The notes under the pieces are model-generated. The model saw nothing but the letters and a program-made list of their open reading frames with translations, was not told the DNA's origin and searched no databases. Below, piece after piece: positions 1-6,880 of a stretch of 12,298 nt of DNA (position 1 is its first letter; each line of letters opens with the position of its first letter). Origin of the DNA: UBA6624 sp964343345 [NCBI: uncultured bacterium]. GTDB lineage: Bacteria; UBP7; UBA6624. A program made the position numbers and the translations under genes. Where the stretch lies: positions 1 to 12,298 of the forward strand of contig CAYFJE010000026.1 in NCBI GenBank assembly GCA_964343345.1. Direction: 5' to 3'.

Positions 1-1
1 A

Positions 2-2473
2 ATCTCAAAATTCAGGATGAAATGCTATTACTTAGCAATGAAGTACATGGAAAGACAAAAAGGGCAATTCCAAAGACTTGGAGTCTTGGCTGAATGGGAC
101 AATCCTTACCTTACAACAAACCCCGAGTATGAAGCCGGTGTTCTAGAGACCTTTAGGCTTATGTTGGAAAAAGGTATCGTGGAAAGATCTTCAAAACCAG
201 TTCATTGGAGTTGGGCTGCTGAATCAGCTTTGGCTGAAGCTGAACTTGAATACCAAGATATCGAAGATCCGTCAATAGCTGTGTTTTTCAAGGTCAAAGA
301 TTCAAGTATTTCAAAAAAGATAAAACAAAAAGTTACAGGAGATTTGGGTTTGGTGATATGGACTACGACACCATGGACCTTGCCAAGCAATGTTGCTGTA
401 GCAATAAATGAGAAAGAAGATTACGGCATCTATGTTTATGGAGAAAGGTTCATTGTTTTAGGCTCGAAACTTGAAGAAAACTGGAACGAGAAAATCGAAT
501 TCGGAAAGAAAGTTCTAAGTTTGAAAGGTAAAGATTTGCTGAAGTTGAAATACGAGCTTCCTTTCATTAAGTCCGAAGGGCTTGTGGTTTCTACTGACTA
601 TGTAAGCATGGAAGACGGTACTGGTTTAGTGCATACTGCTCCAGGACATGGGCCCGATGATTTTTCAGCTGCAGTTCAACATGGCTTAGACATAATTTGT
701 CCTGTTGATTCAAAAGGCAGGTATTACAGCAAGGAAGCCTTCTCAAAGGAAGTCGGTGTTGATCAACTTGGTTCAGAAATTTCAGAACTGTGCGGCATGC
801 ATGTTTTTAAGGCTCAAGAAAAAATACTTGAATTTTTAAATCAAAAAGAAGAACTTCTTTGGAAAGGGGTCATAACTCATAGTGTTGCTCATTGCTGGAG
901 AACAAAAAAGCCAATTATCTATAGGGCAACACCACAATGGTTTGTCAAAATGGACAAGCCTCTAGGAAAAAGCACGCTGAGAAATTCTGTTTTGAATCTT
1001 GTTTCTGAAGGGAGATGGGTTCCGGAATGGGGACAGATTCGAATGAACAACATGCTTGAAGGAAGACCTGATTGGTGTATAAGCAGGCAGAGACATTGGG
1101 GTATAGCTATACCTGCATTTGAAGATCCTGAAACAGGAGAGGTTTTATGTGATTCAAAAACCGTTTCACATATAAGAGATTTAGTTGAAGAAAAGGGAAG
1201 TGGGATTTGGTTTGAAGATGATTACAGTGCTGAAGAATTGGCTCCAGATTCAGTAAGGCCTAAAAAATTTAAAGGAAAGAAATTGAGAAAACTCAATGAT
1301 ATATTTGATGTATGGTTTGAATCCGGTTCAAGTCATAGATCCGTTGTTATGAACAGGGGTCTCAAGTATCCAGCCGATCTTTATCTTGAAGGAGATGATC
1401 AGTACAGAGGCTGGTTCCAACTATCTTGCATACCTGCAGTTTCAGGAACAGGCTCTCTTCCATTTGAAAGTTGTTTGACCCATGCTTTTGTTGTCGATGA
1501 AAAAGGTTTAAAAATGAGCAAGAGTGTTGGGAATGTTGTTGACCCTCTCGCTGTTTGCAATGACCTGGGTGCTGACATACTTAGACTTTGGTCTGTTAGC
1601 GCTGATTTTTCTTCACCGGTTAAAGCTGGAAAAGATGTTTTGGTAAAAGTCAGTGGAAGATATAGAAAAATCAGGAATACTATCAGGTTTTTGCTTGGCA
1701 TATTGAACGGTTTCGAATATCCAAAAGATATCGTTCTTAACGACTATGACAAATGGGCTTTAGCAACTTTTTTCAAACGGGAAGAAAAATGGTCTAAGTT
1801 TCTAGAAAGTTACGACCTTCATGGCCTTTCAGAAGATATAGGTTTGTTTGTTGGAGAGCTTTCATCAGGTTATTTAAATGCAATAAAAGACAGAGTTTAT
1901 GCTGAAAAGGAAAAAAGTAATTCAAGGAATGCTGCTCTCAAAGTAAGTTCAGTTATCCTTGAAAGGATGCTTCTCTGGATTTCTCCAATTCTTCCATTCA
2001 CTACAGAGGAAGCTTGGCATTCTTGGAAGGGAAAGATGTCATCATCTTCATCTGTGCATTTGATAGATTTAGATTCTTCTCAAAAGAGTTTAGCAAATTC
2101 CAATCCAGAAAAATATATCTCTAATATAGTTTTCGAAATCAACAAAGAGGTTCAGAAATCATTAGAAAGTGCAAAAGAGGAAGGTGTAGTAGGACAGCCT
2201 TTGGAGTCTTGGATAACTTGTTATGTCGATGCTGAAGAGAAAGATCTTCTTGATAAAAACAGGGAACATTTAGCTTCAATATTTAATGTAAGCGGAGTAA
2301 CTGTCAGTTTGTTAAGCGAGTACAGAGATGAAATTCACCCTTTCTCAAGCAAGCAAGAAAAAATCGTTATTTCTGTATCAAAATCTAGTTTTTCAAAATG
2401 CCCTAGATGCTGGCTTTTTGTGAAAGAAAATAACGATGACGAAATCTGTAAACGTTGTATCAATGCTCTTTAG
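2..2473 (+). CDS. ileS: Isoleucyl-tRNA synthetase, 5'-truncated by window edge
   Basis: A class I aminoacyl-tRNA synthetase that charges tRNA-Ile in the cytoplasm and edits mischarged valine. The frame is open from base 2, so the ATG at 17 is internal. By comparison with family members of about 930-960 residues, roughly 145 N-terminal residues, including the HIGH motif, lie outside the window. Visible parts in order: the CP1 editing domain with its threonine-rich motif (TTTPWTLPSN, 362-391) and HTAPGHGPDD motif (632-661); the catalytic-core motif WCISRQRHWG (1073-1102); DVWFESGSSH; the KMSKS loop (1511-1525); the anticodon-binding helical domain; and a C-terminal zinc motif CPRC (2399-2410) plus CKRC (2447-2458). 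That zinc motif marks bacterial type-1 IleRS. One oddity: the usual GSDQHRGWF reads GDDQYRGWF here (1391-1417). It ends 88 nt before rpsL and is probably a separate transcript, since a good -10 box lies between them. Confidence 0.97.
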   Translation: MSKFRMKCYYLAMKYMERQKGQFQRLGVLAEWDNPYLTTNPEYEAGVLETFRLMLEKGIVERSSKPVHWSWAAESALAEAELEYQDIEDPSIAVFFKVKDSSISKKIKQKVTGDLGLVIWTTTPWTLPSNVAVAINEKEDYGIYVYGERFIVLGSKLEENWNEKIEFGKKVLSLKGKDLLKLKYELPFIKSEGLVVSTDYVSMEDGTGLVHTAPGHGPDDFSAAVQHGLDIICPVDSKGRYYSKEAFSKEVGVDQLGSEISELCGMHVFKAQEKILEFLNQKEELLWKGVITHSVAHCWRTKKPIIYRATPQWFVKMDKPLGKSTLRNSVLNLVSEGRWVPEWGQIRMNNMLEGRPDWCISRQRHWGIAIPAFEDPETGEVLCDSKTVSHIRDLVEEKGSGIWFEDDYSAEELAPDSVRPKKFKGKKLRKLNDIFDVWFESGSSHRSVVMNRGLKYPADLYLEGDDQYRGWFQLSCIPAVSGTGSLPFESCLTHAFVVDEKGLKMSKSVGNVVDPLAVCNDLGADILRLWSVSADFSSPVKAGKDVLVKVSGRYRKIRNTIRFLLGILNGFEYPKDIVLNDYDKWALATFFKREEKWSKFLESYDLHGLSEDIGLFVGELSSGYLNAIKDRVYAEKEKSNSRNAALKVSSVILERMLLWISPILPFTTEEAWHSWKGKMSSSSSVHLIDLDSSQKSLANSNPEKYISNIVFEINKEVQKSLESAKEEGVVGQPLESWITCYVDAEEKDLLDKNREHLASIFNVSGVTVSLLSEYRDEIHPFSSKQEKIVISVSKSSFSKCPRCWLFVKENNDDEICKRCINAL

Positions 2474-2518
2474 TACATAGAAAATCTATTTTCAAGGATA
2501 CTTCATTAAAAACTGTAA

Positions 2519-2524
2519 TATAAT
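2519..2524 (+). promoter_or_regulatory. Candidate -10 box of the ribosomal operon promoter
   Basis: A perfect TATAAT lies in the only intergenic region of the window, 38 nt upstream of the rpsL ATG. It would place the transcription start near 2530-2532, giving a leader of about 31 nt. No recognisable -35 hexamer occurs at 16-18 nt spacing (that region reads GGATAC or similar), and TG at 2514-2515 is two bases too far upstream for a canonical extended -10. The sequence upstream is AT-rich. In so AT-rich a genome a TATAAT can arise by chance, so the support comes from its position. Confidence 0.5.
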
Positions 2525-2531
2525 GAGGGAT

Positions 2532-2541
2532 TGTGTACACA
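2532..2541. promoter_or_regulatory. 10-bp perfect palindrome at predicted transcription start
   Basis: TGTGTACACA is a perfect inverted repeat with no spacer. It starts about 8 nt after the candidate -10 box and is followed directly by eight T residues (2542-2549) and then the SD. It could be a dimeric repressor site overlapping +1. As RNA it has no loop and could form only about 3 bp, so it is not a convincing terminator hairpin. No binding protein can be named from sequence. Confidence 0.3.
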
Positions 2542-2549
2542 TTTTTTTT

Positions 2550-2554
2550 GGAGG
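2550..2554 (+). promoter_or_regulatory. Strong Shine-Dalgarno site deciding the rpsL start
   Basis: GGAGG lies 7 nt upstream of the ATG at 2562. This spacing selects that ATG over the in-frame TTG at 2559, and the resulting protein begins MPTISQ, as S12 proteins normally do. Confidence 0.85.
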
Positions 2555-2561
2555 TTAATTG

Positions 2562-2930
2562 ATGCCAACTATTAGTCAATTAGTTAGGAAAGACAGAAAG
2601 AGATTAAAGAGACGTTCAGGAGCTCCTTTGCTAGGGGGAAATCCTTTTAAAAGAGGCGTTGTTTTGCGTGTCATGACAGTTACTCCAAAGAAACCAAATT
2701 CTGCTTTAAGGAAAGTTTGCAGGGTCAGGCTTTCAAATGGAGCTGAGTTAACAGCTTACATTCCTGGCGAAGGTCATAATTTACAAGAGCACCATATTGT
2801 TTTGGTTAGAGGAGGAAGACCTAAGGATCTTCCAGGTGTTAGATATAAAGTTGTTAGAGGTACGAGAGATACTGAAGGTGTTGCAAAGAGAAAAAGTAGC
2901 AGAAGTTTGTACGGAGCGAAGAAAGACTAA
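2562..2930 (+). CDS. rpsL: 30S ribosomal protein S12
   Basis: S12 sits at the decoding centre of the 30S subunit and controls accuracy. The 122-residue protein is full length. It carries the [11 protein letters not shown] loop (residues 41-51) and GEGHNLQEH (69-77). Lys43 and Lys88, where streptomycin-resistance changes arise in E. coli, are both wild type, and Asp89, the equivalent of the RimO methylthiolation site, is kept. The loop normally reading GGRVKDLPG is GGRPKDLPG, with Pro at 87. It is the first gene of the long ribosomal operon. Its TAA stop overlaps the rpsG ATG by one base (TAATG), which suggests coupled translation. Confidence 0.98.
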   Translation: MPTISQLVRKDRKRLKRRSGAPLLGGNPFKRGVVLRVMTVTPKKPNSALRKVCRVRLSNGAELTAYIPGEGHNLQEHHIVLVRGGRPKDLPGVRYKVVRGTRDTEGVAKRKSSRSLYGAKKD

Positions 2931-3394
2931 TGAGAAAGAATAAAGCTGTTGTAAGAGACGTTCCTTTGGATACCGTTTATCAAAGCAGGGATGTTTCAAG
3001 GATTATTAGAAAGGTCATGAAAGGCGGAAAGATGTCCGTTGCTGAAAGGCTTGTTTACACAGCGCTTGAAAAGGTAAAAAAGACAACTGAACAGGACCCT
3101 ATGAGTGTGTTAGACAAGGCTATAAAAAATATAACTCCTGAAGTCGAAGTTAAAAGCAAAAGGATAGGAGGAGCAAACCTCCAGGTTCCTGTAGAGGTTA
3201 GGCCAAGAAGACAAAAGTCACTTGCTATTAGATGGCTAGTGACTTATGCCAGGTCCAGAAGAGAAAGAGGGTTTGCTGAAAGGTTGGCTCAAGAGATTAT
3301 TGATAGTTATCATGAAAGAGGAGGGGCATACAAGAAAAAAACTGATGTTTTAAGGATGGCTGAAGCAAATAGAACATTTGCTAATTTTGCTTAA
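2930..3394 (+). CDS. rpsG: 30S ribosomal protein S7
   Basis: S7 nucleates assembly of the 30S head by binding the 3' major domain of 16S rRNA and lines the E-site. The 154 residues match the usual length of about 156. Family signatures include the basic block GGANLQVPVEVRPRRQKSLA (residues about 81-100), RWLVTYARSRRERGFAERLA, and the C-terminal AEANRTFANFA. An SD-like GGAG lies within the end of rpsL. In most bacteria fusA and often tuf follow; here only 5 nt separate the stop from the next ATG, that of rpsJ, so both are absent from this place. Confidence 0.98.
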   Translation: MRKNKAVVRDVPLDTVYQSRDVSRIIRKVMKGGKMSVAERLVYTALEKVKKTTEQDPMSVLDKAIKNITPEVEVKSKRIGGANLQVPVEVRPRRQKSLAIRWLVTYARSRRERGFAERLAQEIIDSYHERGGAYKKKTDVLRMAEANRTFANFA

Positions 3395-3399
3395 TTGTT

Positions 3400-3717
3400 A
3401 TGGTTGTTAAAGGAGAAAATTCATTGAAATTGGTTTTAAGGTCTTATGACTATAGGCTTTTGGATCATTGGGCTGGAGAATTAACCAGAATGGCGAAAAC
3501 CAAGAACATAACAGTTAGCGGTCCAGTTCCTTTTCCAACTAAAAAGAAAATCTTTACTATATGCAGAAGTGTTCATGTTGACAAAGATTCTAGAGAACAG
3601 TTTGAATTAAGAGTTCATAAAAGACTTGTCATATTTAGTGATTATGTTCAGGACGATCTTTCTGAAATAGTCAATATGCGTTTCCCAGAAGGGATACATG
3701 TGAGTGTGAAAAGATGA
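3400..3717 (+). CDS. rpsJ: 30S ribosomal protein S10
   Basis: S10 is a 30S head protein, and in many bacteria also the partner of NusB in transcription antitermination. It is recognised by RSYDYRLLDH, the GPVPFPTKKK motif, HVDKDSREQFELRVHKRL (the S10 signature) and the C-terminal FPEGIHVSVKR. The start is uncertain. ATG 3400 gives 105 residues, slightly longer than usual at the N-terminus, but has no SD and would rely on reinitiation after rpsG, 5 nt upstream. A TTG at 3424 has a good AAAGGAG (3408-3414) in front of it and gives 97 residues. The gene ends in an ATGA overlap with rplC, so the two are probably translationally coupled. The S10 operon starts here in other bacteria, but no leader is present. 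Confidence 0.96.
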   Translation: MVVKGENSLKLVLRSYDYRLLDHWAGELTRMAKTKNITVSGPVPFPTKKKIFTICRSVHVDKDSREQFELRVHKRLVIFSDYVQDDLSEIVNMRFPEGIHVSVKR

Positions 3718-4514
3718 GTACTTCAAGATTGTTCATTGCTGCAAAAAAGATGGGAATGACAACCATCAATAGTGATTCTGGCTCTAGGAATGGGGTAACT
3801 TTATTAGAGATGGTTCCTTCGAAAATCATTTGTAAAAAAACATCAGAAAATGATGGTTATGAAGCTGTGCAGGTTGGGTACGAAGTTTTTTCTTCTAAAA
3901 AGATGAAAAAATCTAGTTTGGGACACCAGAAAGAAGCGATGAAGAATAATCCAGAAGAAGGTTACAAAAATTTAACTGAAGTAAAAGTTAGCGATTCTTC
4001 AGAGTTTGAGTTGGGCGAGGATGTTTCCAATTATCTCCACATTGGAGAAATGGTGACGGTTGTTGGAAGGTCAAAAGGAAAAGGTTTCACTGGTGTAATG
4101 AAAAGACACAATTTCAAAGGTGGAGCAAGCTCTCATGGTGCTAGAGGTGTTTCAAGAAGGCCTTTATCAGCAGGAGCAATGGGTCCTGCAAGAATTTTTC
4201 CAGGTCAAAAAATGCCTGGAAGATATGGAAACTCAGTTAATGTTCAAAGAAATTCTGAAATTATTGATTGGGATATGGAGAATGGCATAGTTGCTATAAA
4301 AGGGTCAGTTCCTGGAGGGCGTGGTTCTCTTGTGAGGATATATCCTCAAGATGAATTGCCTTCAGATGTAGAAGATCCGACTTTAAAAATAGAAGAAGCA
4401 GTTGAAGAGGTGAAGGAAGAGGCTCCAGTTGAAGAGTCGAAAGCAGTTGAAGAGGTGAAGGAAGAGGCTCCAGTTGAAGAAGAAGCGAAGGGGGAAGACA
4501 AAAATGGCAATTAA
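3714..4514 (+). CDS. rplC: 50S ribosomal protein L3 with acidic C-terminal extension
   Basis: L3 is an early-assembly 50S protein whose loop reaches toward the peptidyl transferase centre. The core runs to about residue 214, with an N-terminal AAKKMGMT, VVGRSKGKGFTGVMKRHNF, the PGQKMPGRYGN segment and VKGAVPG-like IKGSVPGGRG. Gln178 (in NVQRNSE) corresponds to the glutamine methylated by PrmB in E. coli. At 266 residues the protein is about 50 longer than usual. The extra tail is rich in Glu, Val, Ala and Lys, contains two 15-residue repeats starting at Ala229 and Ala244, and is strongly acidic, unlike the basic core. The last 11 bases overlap rplD, and the end of the tail also carries the rplD ribosome-binding site. 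The function of the tail is unknown. Confidence 0.97.
   Translation: MSTSRLFIAAKKMGMTTINSDSGSRNGVTLLEMVPSKIICKKTSENDGYEAVQVGYEVFSSKKMKKSSLGHQKEAMKNNPEEGYKNLTEVKVSDSSEFELGEDVSNYLHIGEMVTVVGRSKGKGFTGVMKRHNFKGGASSHGARGVSRRPLSAGAMGPARIFPGQKMPGRYGNSVNVQRNSEIIDWDMENGIVAIKGSVPGGRGSLVRIYPQDELPSDVEDPTLKIEEAVEEVKEEAPVEESKAVEEVKEEAPVEEEAKGEDKNGN
4396..4480 (+). repeat. 40-bp perfect direct repeat (45-bp period) in rplC
   Basis: Bases 4396-4435 and 4441-4480 are identical over 40 nt, offset by 45 nt. This equals 15 codons and encodes AVEEVKEEAPVEE twice. The copies have no synonymous differences, so the duplication looks recent or is being homogenised. The period is in frame, so copy-number change would alter only tail length. 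Confidence 0.95.
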
Positions 4515-5130
4515 GTCACCACTTTATGACAAGGCTGGAAAAGAGTTGAAAAAAATCAACCTTGTTAAAGGCATCTTTGGTGCTGATTGGAATCCTTCTC
4601 TTGTTAGCTTGGCTTATCGTGTACAGGTTAATAATGGAAAAGATTTAGCTGGATCTTCAAAGAATAGATCTGATGTTAGAGCTTCAACGAAAAAGATATA
4701 TAGGCAAAAAGGAACTGGTAATGCAAGAGCTGGAGCAATAACGGCAGGACAGAGAGTTGGTGGAGGAACGATACACGGCCCTCATCCAAGAAACCCTTCA
4801 TTAAAAATAAACAAGAAAGCAGGAAGGAAAGCTTTGATGTCTGCTTTAAGCAAGAAACTTTCGGATGGTGAGATTAAATTTATTGAAATTCCAAAATGGA
4901 AAAGCATTTCAATCAAGAATGCTGTTTCTCTTTTGAAAAAAAATGGAGTAGAAGGCAAAACCCTTGTTTTACACAATGAATCCAAGGAAGTTGCAAATCG
5001 TTCATTTAAAAATGTAAAAAATGTTAAGTTTTATGGAGGAGAGAGAGTTAATATTGGAGACTTGTTAAGGTACAGGAATTTAATTATTTCACCTGAAGCA
5101 TTAAAAACAATTGAGGAGATTTGGAAATGA
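4504..5130 (+). CDS. rplD: 50S ribosomal protein L4
   Basis: L4 binds domain I of 23S rRNA and its long loop lines the nascent-peptide tunnel. The protein has 208 residues. The loop signature is YRQKGTGNARAG followed by GGGTIHGPHPRN, and then KINKKAGRKALMSALSKKL. ATG 4504 is chosen because a purine-rich AGGGGGAAG (4489-4497) precedes it and the N-terminus has the expected length; an upstream in-frame TTG at 4474 lies deep in rplC. It overlaps rplC by 11 nt, the longest overlap in the operon. In E. coli L4 represses the S10 operon through a leader; no leader exists here, so any such control would need a different target. Confidence 0.97.
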   Translation: MAIKSPLYDKAGKELKKINLVKGIFGADWNPSLVSLAYRVQVNNGKDLAGSSKNRSDVRASTKKIYRQKGTGNARAGAITAGQRVGGGTIHGPHPRNPSLKINKKAGRKALMSALSKKLSDGEIKFIEIPKWKSISIKNAVSLLKKNGVEGKTLVLHNESKEVANRSFKNVKNVKFYGGERVNIGDLLRYRNLIISPEALKTIEEIWK

Positions 5131-5438
5131 TTGCTGTATCTGATGTTTTAATTAAGCCCATAATTTCTGAAAAGACAATGGATTTGGCTATGAATGAAAA
5201 CTCTTATACATTCGAGATTTCTCCAAGGGCAACAAAAACCGATGTTAAAAATGCGGTTATAAAAGAATTAAAAATAAAAAAAGTTTTATCTGTCAGAATT
5301 GTTAAAAATCCTGGAAAGAAAAGATCCAGGAGAACATCTAAAGGAGGGGTGGCATTTGGACAAACTTCTAGAAGAATTAAAGCTATTGTTAGGGTTTCTT
5401 CAGAAGAAGATTTGATGAATCATTTCCAGCCAGGTTAA
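5127..5438 (+). CDS. rplW: 50S ribosomal protein L23
   Basis: L23 sits at the tunnel exit and is the docking site for trigger factor and SRP. The protein has 103 residues, close to the usual 95-100. It shows the N-terminal VLIKPIISEKT motif (residues about 7-17), a YTFEISPRATKTDVKNAV segment, and the C-terminal beta-strand KAIVRV. The region normally reading VKGKKRR is KNPGKKRSRRTSKGG here, a somewhat longer basic loop. ATG 5127 has GAGGAG (5113-5118) at 8 nt and overlaps the rplD stop as ATGA; the in-frame TTG at 5121 lies too close to that SD. Confidence 0.96.
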   Translation: MIAVSDVLIKPIISEKTMDLAMNENSYTFEISPRATKTDVKNAVIKELKIKKVLSVRIVKNPGKKRSRRTSKGGVAFGQTSRRIKAIVRVSSEEDLMNHFQPG

Positions 5439-5440
5439 TC

Positions 5441-6265
5441 ATGCCGATAAAAAGATATAAACCAAAAACACCTTCTTTAAGGTCGATAGTTCGAATAGAC
5501 AAGAGCCATCTTGCTGATAAACCCGGCGGCGGATCTTTAGTAAAGGGAAAGAAGAAAAATAGTGGAAGGAATAACCTTGGAAGGATAACTACAAGACATA
5601 GAGGTGGTGGAAATAAGAACAAATACAGAATGATAGATTTCAGAAGGAAGAAAAGAGATGTTCCAGCGAAGGTCGTTCAAATTGAATACGATCCAAACAG
5701 AACAGCTTTCATTGCTTTGATATGTTATTTAGATGGGGAGAAGAGTTACATTCTGGCTCCGACAGGACTTGAGCCAGGTGCGATGGTTGTTTCTGCAGAA
5801 AAGGCTCCAAATAGACCAGGTAATGCTATGCCTTTATCTTCTATAAGAACAGGATCTTTTATACACTCTGTTGAATTAAGGCCAGGACAAGGAGGACTTC
5901 TTGCAAGGAGTGCAGGAAGTTTTGCGATTTTGAAAAACAAGGAAGGAGGCTGGGGTTTTATTGAACTCCCAAGCGGAGAGTTAAGAAAAGTTCCTCTTTC
6001 ATGCTATGCGACGATTGGAAGACTTTCTAATGTTGAACATAACTTAGAAAAATGGGGAAATGCAGGAAGGAAAAGACATAAAGGTTGGAGGCCAACTGTA
6101 AGGGGAATGATTATGAATCCTTGTGATCATCCTAATGGTGGTGGTGAAGGTAGGCAGAAAGGAAAAATATTAAGAACTCCTTGGGGTAAAGTTGCTAGGG
6201 GCCCCAAGACAAGAAGAAGTCGACCTAGTGACAAACATATCTTGAGGTCTAGAAGGAAAAAATAA
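5441..6265 (+). CDS. rplB: 50S ribosomal protein L2
   Basis: L2 is one of the largest 23S-binding proteins, needed for subunit association and peptidyl transferase activity. At 274 residues it is full length. Landmarks are [16 protein letters not shown] (residues about 43-58), the [14 protein letters not shown] fold, LARSAGSFA, and [12 protein letters not shown] near the C-terminus. The near-invariant bacterial motif DHPHGGGEG reads DHPNGGGEG, with Asn at 232. The equivalent of the functionally important E. coli His229 (the first His of the motif, here His230) is retained. The gene lies 2 nt after rplW and its TAA overlaps the rpsS ATG by one base. Confidence 0.98.
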   Translation: MPIKRYKPKTPSLRSIVRIDKSHLADKPGGGSLVKGKKKNSGRNNLGRITTRHRGGGNKNKYRMIDFRRKKRDVPAKVVQIEYDPNRTAFIALICYLDGEKSYILAPTGLEPGAMVVSAEKAPNRPGNAMPLSSIRTGSFIHSVELRPGQGGLLARSAGSFAILKNKEGGWGFIELPSGELRKVPLSCYATIGRLSNVEHNLEKWGNAGRKRHKGWRPTVRGMIMNPCDHPNGGGEGRQKGKILRTPWGKVARGPKTRRSRPSDKHILRSRRKK

Positions 6266-6534
6266 TGGCTAAGAAATCACCTTATATTGAACCAAGTTTA
6301 GTTAAAAAGATTGTTAAAGCTAAAGCAAGCGGGGCAAGGGACCCAATTAAAACTTGGTCAAGAAGATCAACAATTCATCCAGAAATGGTTGGTTTGACTT
6401 TTGAGGTTCATAATGGAAGAAGGTTTGAGAAAGTCTATGTAAATGAATCTATGGTTGGTCATAAACTCGGTGAGTTTGCTTTAACGAGGAGATTTGGCGG
6501 TCATAAGAAGGGTGGTAAGAAAGACGATGAGTAA
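6265..6534 (+). CDS. rpsS: 30S ribosomal protein S19
   Basis: S19 is a 30S head protein that contacts S13 and the A-site finger bridge. It has 89 residues. The core signature [24 protein letters not shown] and the C-terminal [22 protein letters not shown] are clear. The N-terminus, [15 protein letters not shown], is shorter and different from the usual SRSLKKGPFVD form, with KSPY standing for KGPF. An AAGGA (6252-6256) precedes the start, which overlaps the rplB stop by one base. Confidence 0.97.
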   Translation: MAKKSPYIEPSLVKKIVKAKASGARDPIKTWSRRSTIHPEMVGLTFEVHNGRRFEKVYVNESMVGHKLGEFALTRRFGGHKKGGKKDDE

Positions 6535-6880
6535 TGTTATGCCGAGATCAAGAGGTGTGAATTTACGATGTAAGCCAGAAATGGTTAATCGTGCTGCTAA
6601 AAGAATTAGAGGAAATTTTGTTTCAGATGCAATTATCAGACTTACAAGCCAAGATGACAAAGCAAGTAGGCTTTTGTTGAAATTGCTTAATGAAGCAATT
6701 GCAAATGCTGAACATAATTTAGAAATGCCAAGTGCGAATCTTGTTGTTTCCACTGTGAATGTTGGAAAAGGTGTTGCTATGAAGAGATTCAGACCTGTTA
6801 TGAGGGGAATGGCTCATAAATACAAAAAAAGAACTACAAATGTGGAAATTATTTTAGGTAAAGGTGAAGATAATGGGTAA
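6527..6880 (+). CDS. rplV: 50S ribosomal protein L22
   Basis: L22 lines the exit tunnel with a beta-hairpin and is a macrolide-related site. The C-terminal half is typical: [19 protein letters not shown], then the hairpin [24 protein letters not shown], of normal length. The N-terminal helix region ([20 protein letters not shown]) differs clearly from the common VRISPRKARLVADLIRG form, although its length and position match. ATG 6527 gives 117 residues and overlaps rpsS by 8 nt; ATG 6539 would give 113. Neither has a perfect SD, though purines at 6508-6523 favour 6527. Confidence 0.94.
   Translation: MSNVMPRSRGVNLRCKPEMVNRAAKRIRGNFVSDAIIRLTSQDDKASRLLLKLLNEAIANAEHNLEMPSANLVVSTVNVGKGVAMKRFRPVMRGMAHKYKKRTTNVEIILGKGEDNG

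Noticed and set aside
17-19. ATG at 17 as the start of ileS
   Set aside because: The frame is open to base 2 and the sequence is already inside the family, well past the HIGH motif; the gene is cut by the window edge.
2477-2492. Small inverted repeat ATAGA-AAA-TCTAT followed by four T after ileS
   Set aside because: Only 5 bp and almost all A-T; too weak to call an intrinsic terminator.
4170-4200. Hairpin GCAGGA-loop-TCCTGC with a T5 tract seven bases later, inside rplC
   Set aside because: A 6-bp stem with an 8-nt loop in a conserved coding region; the gap before the T tract is long, so an attenuator is not supported.
4936-4943. A8 runs in rplD (4936-4943) and rpsE (11119-11126) as possible slippage or frameshift sites
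   Set aside because: Both are ordinary Lys codons in AT-rich sequence and the frames continue normally into conserved residues.
6198-6205. GGGGCCCC palindrome in rplB
   Set aside because: Encodes the conserved Arg-Gly-Pro stretch of L2; short and explained by coding.
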